DNA of 64,000 bases, taken from assembly GCF_910591885.1 (NCBI RefSeq), contig NC_063275.1:23424501-23488500 (forward strand). Reading direction: 5' to 3'. The DNA is from Bombus terrestris. Its lineage: Eukaryota; Arthropoda; Insecta; Hymenoptera; Apidae. The first letter of the stretch is position 1. Every line of letters begins with the position of its first letter. The notes beneath the pieces were generated by a model. The model saw nothing but the letters and a program-made list of their open reading frames with translations. It ran no database searches and was not told the DNA's origin. This document shows positions 1-12,300 of the stretch, one piece after another. The position numbers were made by a program, and so were the translations under genes.

Positions 1-1880
1 TCCTAGAAGTTTATTAAAACTTGTCTCGCATCTCTGATAGCTAAAAAGATTCTAACGTCTGTACGTGCAAAATTACGCGCGTTTGATGCTTTCATCGAGC
101 GTCTAAACCCAGCACGAAAGAAATCAGCATGCGGTATTGTTCGCTTTAAACAACGCGACGTTTCTCTTCTCCACGCTCGAAAGACAGAAATATTCGATAC
201 GAAAATAAAACGCGTCTGCGGTGAAAAATTCCAGGATAAATTCGCGTTGTGTCAGAGGCAAAAGGAACGGAAAAGGATCACGAGACGTAGAAGAAGAAAC
301 CGCAATGAGCCATCGAACGGAATAAATACGATCGATAGATGCACTGGTATTTAGGTGAATTGTACCGATCGTAAGAAACGTTCTCTGTGCCACATTAACG
401 TTGCGCGCGAAATTTTATGTATCGTTATTTCGTGTACGCTCGTTTCGCAAATTTATTTAATATCCACGTTGTTTGTCGTTAATCGGCACTCGTTCCGTTT
501 TACCATCCAGGCCAATCTCTAAATTATCGTTGTACGAATTTAATTACGAAGCATCGTGTGCCGGGCAATTTATATCGCGAATTCGATGAATTTCTACGTG
601 CTCCTTTTCCTTTCCGCCGCAAGCGATCGGCGATAAATCTCGATCGGAAGCGAGTAGCCGGTGGTGTGCAATTATTCGATTGAAATTATCGCGTATTAAC
701 TTTGTATCAACTTCGCTTAGCGTTAGTCATCGAAGGATGCAGTATTTCTGGTTAGATTAGTCTCTGTTCCTTTAAAGTCGTGGAAATAACGTCGGCACGA
801 ATAGCTTGAAACCGTACGTAGCCGTGTTACGAGCTCTCTCCCTACGGTAGCGTCTCACAAGATCCTCAAAATTGGTAATTTATCATTGTTTTGTTGGTCG
901 GGTGGAATTTCTATCGCTAAAATTTGCCTCGCTCGAATATTCGGTTGGCAACTATGTGGTTGCGGATTTTGTCAATACCACCTAATGACAAAACCTGCAA
1001 TCGCTTAGTTGCCAACCCAATAGATTCGCCACAAAAGTTAACGCACAAAAGTTGAAAAGAAATATTAAACGTTGACAAGAATTGTGTAAACGGAAATATA
1101 CATCAGGTTGTCGGGAAAGTGTCTTTCTTCCGCAGACGTGCTTTTCCAACAATGTACCTTCGTACAAACGTGAAACGTCAAGTCTGTGAAGTGTCGCGGT
1201 GTTCATCTGAACAGAAGGAAATGGATCGTACGTAATTCGAGAAAATAATACAAAACGAAAAACGTGGATAAAACGAAAGAAACTTTTCGGACAATCTAAT
1301 AAACGTTTGAATAGGAAAGACTCGTCTTTGAAAGTTTCAGTGCGTTTCAGTCGTTGAGACTTTGAACGAAATTTTGGCGAACACAACGGCGTCCCTATGA
1401 TGTCTATCAAATTTATACGATAGGTCTGAGCAAACAAAGCGACAGAAATTCGTAGAAACTTTTGTATTTCAATATACAAGAATTCCTAAAAAGAAAACGT
1501 TATTGGGAAAATGAATTTTGAAATTATCAAGTTGCGTTGCAATCTCGGATGCGTCCTTAGATTTATTCAAAGATACCTTTCAGTCTGACTTTTATCCGAC
1601 GTTTAAAACAAATATATTTTTCGAACGTACAACGTTATGTAATATTCAGCAAAGGCTAGATACGCGTCTCTTCGATTTAGCCAAAGAGATATCGTACAGA
1701 TCGATTTTTTCCCGAATCTATGGACGACATTGCGCCGCCAGAGTTATCTTATCCGTAGATACGAGAAGGTTAATTTACCTGATACACGAAGCAATTTGTA
1801 TTAGTAGTTGCGGTGTTTACGACGCTTTTGCTTAGGCTGGTCGTATAAAAAGATTTATAACAAGTATCGATTTGTTGCAG
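1..1880 (+). promoter_or_regulatory. 5' flank and probable 5' UTR region of MICAL
   Basis: No convincing coding region is seen here. The first kilobase is richer in CpG than most of the window, with many CG-containing hexamers such as GCGCGC near 400, which fits a promoter. A good splice acceptor (pyrimidine stretch then TTGCAG, ending at 1880) lies three bases before the MICAL start codon. At least one upstream non-coding exon is therefore expected in this interval or to the left of the window; I cannot place its donor with confidence. Open frames at 982-1479 (-) and 1518-1835 (+) show no recognisable protein and are probably chance. Confidence 0.45.
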
Positions 1881-1883
1881 GTA

Positions 1884-3347
1884 ATGGAGCATCAGCAGGG
1901 TCGAAAGCAAACAATGAACTCGACAGAGGTGGCGAAAGCCAACGAAGAGTTCGATTTGTTTTGTAATGCCACTACGTTAAAATCCATTCTTGGACATTTT
2001 CGGCATCTCTGCGAATTACTCAAGATCAGACCAAATACGATCAATCAATTTTATCCAAAATTGAGACTCAAGTTGCGATCGTGGAAGGCGCAAGCTCTAT
2101 GGAAAAAATTTGATCAGAGGGCCAATCACAAATGTTACAATCGTGGCAAAGCATGCCCGAATACAAGAGTAAGTATACCGAGAATATTTTATGCGATCTC
2201 TTATGCGAATCTCTTTCCTTTCTCTTCTTAATTTCATTGTGTCTTGCTGTTTTTAATATTATCGCGTGACGACTGTTTCTTGGAGAAACTTCATTCACCT
2301 GAAATGATATCTATCGAGGTAGAAAGGCGTGATCGTACGATCCATGTATGTTTCTATATTTATTGGATCAATTTAAATAATAATTTTCAAATAATTCGAC
2401 TTGTCGATGCTTTTCAAATTACTACGTGCGTTCGTACGCTACGAAACGCTATCGATAGCGTTGCTCGGTAACGAACTTCGTTTAACGTACTTTGATACAC
2501 GAGAAGAGGTAAAGATTAAAAAATATTGTACAACTTTAAATCGATTTAAATCTTCTGCATTCACTGTCGTAAGAAATCTGTTATAATTTTCCAAGCGATA
2601 GAAACGTATCATAAGAGAGGATAAAGCTAATGATTCGATTAACTATGAAACAAAAGGAATGATATACTTGTAAGAATTGAAATACGCGACTAAATCCGAG
2701 TTCTCAGAATCTCAATTTAGAGATTAAAACACCAGCATAATTTAAAAAAAAAGAAAATTTTCAACCATTTAAAAAAGAAATAATTATGGTAATCTCCGTT
2801 TGAAAAGGGGAAGAAAAACTTTGCAATGTCTTTCGATATTTTGCCCGATGTTTTACTTTCAGGAAATTGGAATAACGAGGGATGTTTAATTGTTCAGGTT
2901 CTGATCATCGGAGGAGGTCCGTGTGGACTTCGTTCGGCGATAGAAGCCCAGCTGTTAGGTGCCAAGGTTGTCGTTGTGGAAAAAAGAGACCGGATGTCCA
3001 GAAACAACGTCCTTCACCTTTGGCCCTTTGTTATCCAAGATCTTCGTGGCCTAGGAGCAAAGAAATTCTTTGGGAAATTCTGCGCTGGATCTATAGATCA
3101 CATCAGTATCCGCCAACTTCAGTGTATCTTGCTGAAAGTCGCTTTGATCCTCGGTGTCGAGTTCCACGAAAGTGTCAGCTTCGATTCTTTGATACCGCCA
3201 CCGGAGAATCAGGAAGAGGGCAGTAAGTAATCTAGTCTTTCTAACGCTCAATCGACCCCTTTTCATCCAATAATCGACCCTTTCGACACGTGAAAGTTTA
3301 TTGACCTGTAAAATGTTCACGCTCCTGTTTACTCTACTGTTCTTTCC

Positions 3348-3378
<31 letters not shown>

Positions 3379-6300
3379 ACAACAATTGTTGATAATTGAA
3401 AAATGGTAGAAGAAATTCTGAGGAGCAGGTGTAATGGAATGTTCAAAATAAATACAATAGGAAAGAGCAAATTATTCTCCGTTTGAATTCACATTGGAGA
3501 AGGAACATTTTCTAATTTCATCGATAAAGTATCGGAGCTTTGTTTCTGCGCTGCAAGAAATTCTACGAATCTTTCATGTAACCGTTTGTCATAAAATATT
3601 AAACATAAGTTTGTAATCGCTTGCTTCGTAATTCTTTCAGAGATAGGTTGGAGAGCGAAAACTACCCCCGCTGATCATCCAGTCTGTCAATACGAGTTCG
3701 ACGTGTTAATCGGCGCCGATGGCAAAAGAAATACATTGGAGGGTTTCAAGCGCAAAGAATTTCGGGGTAAATTGGCTATAGCGATAACGGCGAATTTTAT
3801 AAACAAACGAACTGAAGCAGAGGCACGGGTAGAAGAAATCAGCGGAGTGGCCTTCATCTTCAACCAGAAATTTTTCAAAGAACTGTATCAAGAGACTGGT
3901 ATAGATCTAGAGAATATCGTATATTATAAAGATGATACTCACTACTTCGTTATGACTGCCAAAAAGCAGAGCCTTATAGATAAGGAAGTAATTCTGCAGG
4001 TACGTCATTGTATAAAAATAATTACACGTTCGTCTATACTATATGCTAGTTATAGCTGTATAACGATTCTGGCTAATTATAAGCGTGATGTTAATTAATT
4101 GGAATATATTTCAGGACTATCCAGATACAGCGAAGTTGCTCGCGAAGGAAAACGTGGATCGCGAAGCATTGATGCTTTACGCCCGTGAAGCTGCTGAATT
4201 CTCCACGGAATACCAAATGATCGGTATGGAATTTGCAGTGAACCATTACGGTCAGCCAGACGTGGCTATGTTCGATTTCACGTCTATGTATGCGGCGGAG
4301 AATGCTAGCCGGATTTTGGAACGTAGGGGTCATAGACTACTTATGATCCTCGTCGGCGATAGTCTGCTCGAGGTATATCACCTGACGTCTCTATCGTCCT
4401 ACACTTTAATTCTAATGACTTATCAAAGTGGCACTTTTCGATTAATTTTATCAGCTGTCCTACAATACCGCTGTACTCGTTGGATGATATTAATAATCTT
4501 CTTTGTTATCGGTGTATTATCATGTATATACGTATATACACACATGGTGTAATTTTTGTAGCCATTCTGGCCAACGGGATCCGGATGTGCGAGAGGATTT
4601 TTAAGCTCCTTGGATGCCTGCTGGGCAATCAAAAGCTGGGGTGCAAATGTATCGCCGTTAGAAGTAATTGCAGAACGTGAATCTATTTACAGGCTACTCG
4701 GGCAGACCACGCCTGAAAATTTAAACAGGGATTACGCCGCATATACGCTGGACCCTCATACCAGGTATGATGTCTATATTATTATTGCCATAAAATAAAA
4801 TTATCTGCCTAATATAGTTTTATTTGCTATTTATTTACTCGTAACAAATTTTCATTTATTTTAAGATACCCCAATTTGAACGTATCCTCTGTAACGCCAA
4901 TACAAGTGCGAGGTTTAGTCGACACAGATGACCCTGACAGCATCAAACAGCCTCCTGTACAGTCCGACATCGATATTCCTAAGAAACGACGTCGCCGAGG
5001 TAGAATTGCCAATATATTTTGATTGTAGTTACATTAAAATAAGCTTAATATCATAAAGCTTATTATATTATATTGTTATAAGTAAATATTATAAAGCTTA
5101 TTAATGTTATCGGTCTTGATATATAGATTTACGAGGAGATTCGCAAGTGCATCCAGACACGCTCCTTCGCTGGTTACAAAAACAAGTTGCCCTGTACGAC
5201 TCGGTCCAAATAAAAGATATGGGTGCCTCGTTCAAGAATGGTCTGGCTATTTGTGCAATAATTCACAGATATCGACCGAATCTAATAGACTTCCATAATT
5301 TAAATCCGGATGATACGGTTACAAACAATCAACTGGCCTTTGATATCTTAGAAAAAGAACTGAGCATACCTCCGGTAAGCTATATTTCGATTTAACTTAC
5401 TGACGTAAATAATAAAAGGAGAAACAACTCGATATTCTAATTGTGAATTTTTCTAGATAATGACAGGAGAGGAAATGGCTCAATGCGACGTCCCCGATAA
5501 ACTCGCCATGTTTTCTTATCTCACACAGATATACGAAGTTTTCCGCGGTGAAATCCCGTACATTAAACATCCAAAATTAGTAAGTAAATTCGTACGACGT
5601 AGAACGAAGTCAGAAGATTATTAACTGGTTTCCGTATTTTATAGTATTCAGTACCATGTCCGATATCACGGACCGCATGTTTACAATCGTCACAATACCT
5701 TTTAACAAACAAGATCCATCCTCGTCCACGAAAACCCGATCCTACGTCCCATAGGAATCATAGTCAGTCATTCATCGTTTACGATCGAAGAGCAGAGTCA
5801 TTGTCATATCCCAATCCTACGACATTTTCACAACAAACCGCCGTCGAATCATTAGACCACAATAATAACAAAATATCGTTAAGTGAAAACGTTACAGAAG
5901 TGGATGACAGATTTACGATAAGCTGGATAAGAAATAAACTTCAAAAGAATATAGTTGCATCATCATTGAAGAAAATATTCGTACCACCAAGTCATTTCAA
6001 TAGGGATCACGAGTGTTGTCGTTCGGATAATAGTAAAGTTAACGAGAAATTACCATAAGCCATAAATCGTTTTCCATAAATTAGTCTAATCTTCGTCACA
6101 GTAGCGAACCTGTTGACTTTCTTTTCGTATAATTGTATAACGATTGCATTTGATCGTCTTTTATAAAGGAACCTGAAAACGAAGAAAGGCCTGCACATAG
6201 TAAACAATTGAGCCAATTAACACCTGACCAAAAAGTTCAGTTAATTGACCGTATCGTCAGACAAGATAGTGCGACAAGAACGAGACACTCACGATCGCGA

Positions 6301-9300
6301 CATAACGAAAATTTAAACCCCGCGGATAAGAAGGGAGACACGATTAGTCGACGTTCTCGAAAGAGACGAAGCACGGAGAAGATGGGCGCGACAGTGGTAA
6401 GTTTTCTTTTCCATTTTACCAAATCGTATAGTATCATCTGTAGACGTGTAACATCTTTAGAAAATACAGAATATTTTTCTTTATTTAAATTTTTAATCGT
6501 ATGTTTTTGAAAGCTTCTAGTTAGCAGATCATCCAAGGTTAAAAAAAGCATTCTTTTTTTTTTATTTTAATATCTAAATCGATCCTTTGCATTCGTAAAT
6601 TGAGAGTTCCGTGAATATTGAAATATTATATTTGAATGAAACGTTAAAAGAAATTAATCGCAAAGGATTGGATCGCGTACTTAACGCTTTATGGAATGGT
6701 TTCTTTAATTTCATTTAAGTCATATTTATTACATAAACATATTCCATAAGGGGTTACAAATCGAACACTAACATTCATACCCACAAAACTTACAATGCTT
6801 AATATCCTATAGTCACGGTGGCAGAAGATTCAAGCACTTATGTATCGTGGGATAATCATATCGTTGTTAATCCTCTTAATTATTGGAGTTACCATTACCA
6901 TGGTGCAGAAGGAAGTCGTTACATTCTAATCGCTTCGTATAGTCAACCAAAGTATCAGTGGGACATTACAAAAACTCTCGGTTATGTTGTAAACATTTTC
7001 TATGATATTTATATTTATGTTATATATTATATAATATATTTGCTACGTCAGCTTTTGTATTTGTCCTATTTTACTAAACGTTTGTTTAGAACGAATAGAT
7101 TATATAGAGTTATTTCCTAATAGCCACGGCTAGTGCCCCGTAGAATTAGATAAATAATAAAATAATCTAGATCTCAAGAAATAGAAACAACCATTGACAT
7201 TCCTGTATCTTCGTTTTCTTTTTTTCTTCTCTTAAAGAACAAATAATGTTAGCAACGCTAAACTCGAGTTAAAGAACCCTCGATCTCTTTTATCCTCTTT
7301 TGTATCGCATTCAACCATTGTGATCGTTGCGAACTTAATCGATGAAAACCACGTAACATAAGCTGTGCAAATTGTGTGAATAATTCAAAAATGAAAATTA
7401 AGCTGATTATAAAGAAAACAATCATTGTAACTATATGGATATGTTAAATTAATGTCACTGTACGATTTTACGGTGGATGTAAAGGAGGAAAGGCAGAAGA
7501 GACTCGCAGATATAGAGAAAAATCGCGCCGAACGTATGAGAAGGCGACAATATTTGCGAAACATGGCGACGCAGCAATTCTACAAAAGTATGCAGATGCT
7601 GCAAGCGAACGCAAAACGCGAGAAAGACGAGCCGTTCGAAGATTATTCGATATTCTTATACCGTCAAACTGCGCCGGATTTCAAGGATAGAGTGAAATAT
7701 CTAGAGCAGAAAATATTATATCCAGTAAGCTGGAAAGTGAATGATTTTGGGAGTGCATATTGTTTTATATTTTTTTATCACTTCTTTTTTGGATTTTAAC
7801 AAACGATTAAACAAGTCCTAAAAAAATATTATTTTTATATATTTCTTCAATAATGGCATTGATAATAATAAACATTTAACATGTGCAAACGTATGCAAAT
7901 AACGTTTAAAGGAGAACGATTACATACTAATTATTCGATAACTTTTCGTTGCAAAAGCGAAAAATTATAGCTATAAACGTGCATAAACTAACTATGTAAT
8001 AGCAATACATGATTTTAAATGGTGTGCATGATATTTATGCATCGATAATATTGGAGGATGTAAAGGCTCTAAATTGCACTACTAACTATTTTCAAACAGA
8101 AGGGACGTTTGTAACATCGGTTGCGAGTGCTTATATATCTTTAAGGAACTGTAACACTAACATTACACAGTGCAAAGGAAATAAATTATGACACGCTAAT
8201 TTATTTTTCACATACATATGTATATTAATAAATTTTTTAGTTTCAAATATTTTTTTTTTTTTAATTTTCTTTTTATACTTGTATTGTGATTAAAGAGGGT
8301 TCTTTCACGAGTCTTATTCTGTGGTCGTCCACTTCATCGTTCGCATATTGAAATTTATTTCATGACATTCTGCTTTTTAGGATAGAGAACCCAAGATTCA
8401 CGCTGGTCATCATAGAAACAGCATAGACGAGGAGTTCTCTGGCCGAATAAAGAGCATCGAGGACAAATTGAAGGGATCCGCTCCAGCTGAAAAGAAGCCC
8501 AGGGATCTTCTACGTGCCATTGGTTTGTGTTATCTTATATTTTTCTTATTGTTGTACTTTTTCGTTATATATGATTTTCCTTTCCTATACCGAATTAAAA
8601 TTTCTTATAATATCATATGTCTATAAAGGTAAAATCGAGAAGACCGATTGGAACGTGAAGGAAATCGAGAAGAAAATCGAGGAGAATAAAATGAGCCGTA
8701 CTGTCCGACACGACAAAGTAGAACGAGTGCCGAAGTGGAGTCGAGAACAGGTTGGCATGCGAGTGATTAAACAGTACTCGATAATCAATGTTTTTCAGAT
8801 GTGTATATGCTTCATTCAGTTTTTAGCTCGACAAATCAAGATGGAGAAGAAGGGACGGGATCAAAAGGAGACAGATAGTAAGTACGCTGATATTGACAAT
8901 ACCCTGAAGAATATTGACAGGAAGATCAAAGAGGGTAATGTCCTCGGGTACAATAAAGTTTCGGCTATGGCCGAACAGTTTTCGAATAAAAGTCAAGACG
9001 CGGAGCCCAGGGTGTACAAATCGGTAAATACGATATTCCAAAATCTCAGTACTGGAGGATATAGTCAGCAGGATATCCGGAGTCTTTGTGACGTCTATTG
9101 TACTTTGTATTTTTCATATAATTGCTCCCAAGAGAGTAGAATCGTCATATGTACCCATGTATCTGTAAATTTATTGTTTCTTACAGGATATACGGAATAT
9201 ATTTTTATATGATATATATATATGTGTAGTGCATAACACTAAAACATCATTTTACATTTGAGATTTTTCTTCCTAAGTTAATTAACTGATCTAACCGAAT

Positions 9301-12300
9301 TAAAATATTTGTGATCCTAATGGAATTTATGTTGATACGTGTATTGTCTAATTGTAACACCTAATATGCAATTACGCATTGTTAAAAACATTATAATTCG
9401 ATTGAAAAGCGCTGACTAAGATTCTTTTGTACTAAACATTTGAAGTTAATAATTACTACTTTGTTTCCTTGTACTTTTCTTGCAGAATGTCAAGCCCATA
9501 ATAACGTTACCCGCGCAAGGAGGTTCGGAGATGTGTCATTTTTGCAATAAGAGAGTTTATTTAATGGAGAGACTTAGTGCCGAAGGGAAGTTTTTCCATC
9601 GAGGCTGTTTCCGTTGCGAATATTGTTCTACCTCTTTGAGAATAGGTTCGATTTTTATTCTTAATCTCTTTTGGAAATCAATGGCGAGAGAATTTTTACC
9701 AATAATAACTCTTCAACGATAGGAAACCATACGTTTGATCGGGACAAGAGTGGAGGACGATTCTACTGTACACAACATTTCGGTTTCTTAGGAGCATTAA
9801 AAGCTCGCGCAGATAAGAAGAGAGTTGCAGTGTTGAACAAGGAAAACATACCTGCCACACCAGTACATCTAAAGACACCAGAGAAGGTATGATTTCAACT
9901 TTAACTTCATCGTATACGATTTTCTCTCTAACTTAAGAATGTAAATAACGTATATCGTTTTTAGGCAAAGATACCTTTAGAAGGCGTTGTTGGTCTTGAT
10001 TTACTTGATCGCGGACAAACACCTGAGAGAATAGAATTTGAAAACTTAGCAGGAATATCAGACGCCGAAGAGCCCCAAAGTCAGATGGATGAAGACGAAT
10101 GGACGGATAGAAATTTCGGTGCTTCCACTGCGGAAATGGGTTCTAGCGATGACATTTCAGACATGAGGTGAGATATTTTACGGCTAAGTATAATTAAAAA
10201 AACATGATAACAGATTTTCAAACGATTTATTAATGTTTCACCAGCGATTCGGATGACGATAACGAAGTATACGAAGAAGCAATAGATCAGCCCTTAACAA
10301 CCGAAGGAACTCTTGAACTTGCCAAAAATTGGACACTACGATATTCTCATCCACATGCTGCAATGGGACAGTCTGATACTGGAAGCAATGAATATGAAGA
10401 TTCTAGCGATGAATACACGAACGAAGGTACAGCTTTGATTCTTCGTTTGATTGCTTCCGCTCTTTATTACTATGAAAATAACTATCTTTCTTGATTTATA
10501 TTTTTATTCAGACGATGAAAGTACAACAGCTACGGAGGATGAAGACGACATACGCGCTCGAGAGCTTAGAAGACAGGAGTTTTGGCTGAAGAATCCTACC
10601 CGTAGTTCCGATACGGACACCGGTTCGGAAACGGAGGTGAAAATTTCTCAAGATTCTATAGATAATATAACTCAAGAATCTCTTATACTTCCTATACAAA
10701 CTCATAATTTTATATCGCCCCAAGAAATAGACGTGAATAATAGTGAAGTTGATCAAGATATAATCAGTACAGAAGATATTGAAAAATCGCCTGATAAAAA
10801 GATACTGACAATTAATACGTTAATAGGAAACACAGATCAACCAATAGTAAACGATGTAAAATTTGATAGTGAAGAGAACACATCTCAAAGCAAAGCATCT
10901 GGAAGTTTAATTCATTTGCCTGATTCCTCTTGTAATTTACTATCAGATAATAGGGAAAATGATACTGTAAATTTAAATTCATCTGTAATTGTTTCTAATC
11001 CGATAGAACAGAATAATTCCAATATACATAATGTGGATGAGTGCATTTCAGAATATGAAAGTTTAGTAGATGAAAGTTGTGTTTTAAATTTAGATAACGG
11101 TCAAGCAGTCCAAAGTGAATCATCAAATGAAAGTGATAAAGTTATTTCTAAGCTTACTAATATTGATAGTAATGAATTAAATAATGAGGTAATTTCTGTT
11201 AATGAAAATTTGGACGAAATAGGAAGTATTAGTAGCGAATTAAGCCAAACAATAGTTTCTAGTCATAATGAAATAAGTAATAAAGTAATGCCTGACCTGG
11301 ATATTACACCCGAAACATCAGAAGCAATTAGTACATCAAACATAAAACTGCAAACAGTGTTTGCAGGAATTATGCTTCCAGATGCTATTCCATTTAGTCA
11401 GACTAGTTACAGTAATACAATCCAGCCTAACACCGAAGAAGTTTTAAGCCTCAAGGAAAGACTACCGGATCTAATAACTTCTTCTCCAAACCATAGTAGA
11501 GATTCGTCGCCATCCTCCTCGTATGAAATGTACAAATCAACTGAAACATTGTATGATGAATTATTAATGTCCGATAGTCAGGACAAAATGACCGCAGAAG
11601 ATACAGAAACTTGCGATTCAGAGAGTACACAAAACTACATAAAATCGACAGATGATATTCCAAAAGATAATAAATTAAAATTATCCATAAAGAATCCTAA
11701 ACGAATTCCTATCGTGACTATTACTTCACCATCTCCGACAAATGAAAAGTCGTTAGAAGAAACATCTGTTGAAAGTGCTAAATTAACAGTGCCCAATAAA
11801 ACTAACAATCAAGCGGTTCAACCTGACGGAAATAGTTCATTCGATAAGTTAAAACGTGATTTAAGACAAAGGAAAGCAAGGAATAAAATGTCAGTGGGTG
11901 AACTTCGGCCATTATCCACTGAAAATGCCCGACGAAAAATTAACAAATATTTCACGGACGTAAGAAAACAAAAAATAAAAGATCAAAATACACGTATTCA
12001 AAACGAAAACTCGCCTGATATTAGAGTTGTCGAATTAGATATTAAACCGAAGCTATCTGCGAAAGTTGAAACGAAAGATATAATGAAATATTTCCAAAAA
12101 ACAAAGCAAGAATCTTCTGAAGAATTAAACTATGGAAGACCCGAAAGTCCAAAAAATAATAACAATATAAATAATGACGAATTAAATGAAATTGATGTTG
12201 ACGCTATCGTTAAGGAATTTGAGGAGATAGAGCGACAAAACGAGGAAATGTCTTCGATTGACACTGAAGATATTGAATCTAAATTGCATTTGGATACCTT

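Noticed and set aside
982..1479. 165-codon minus-strand open frame upstream of MICAL
   Set aside because: There is no recognisable family, no supporting splice or promoter context, and it lies in the probable MICAL 5' region. Chance is likely in this GC-richer patch.
6818..7120. 100-codon frame in the MICAL intron, starting at GTG
   Set aside because: It overlaps the tail-anchor exon in another phase and does not match the phase of the upstream donor. The shorter frame at 6813-6929 does match.
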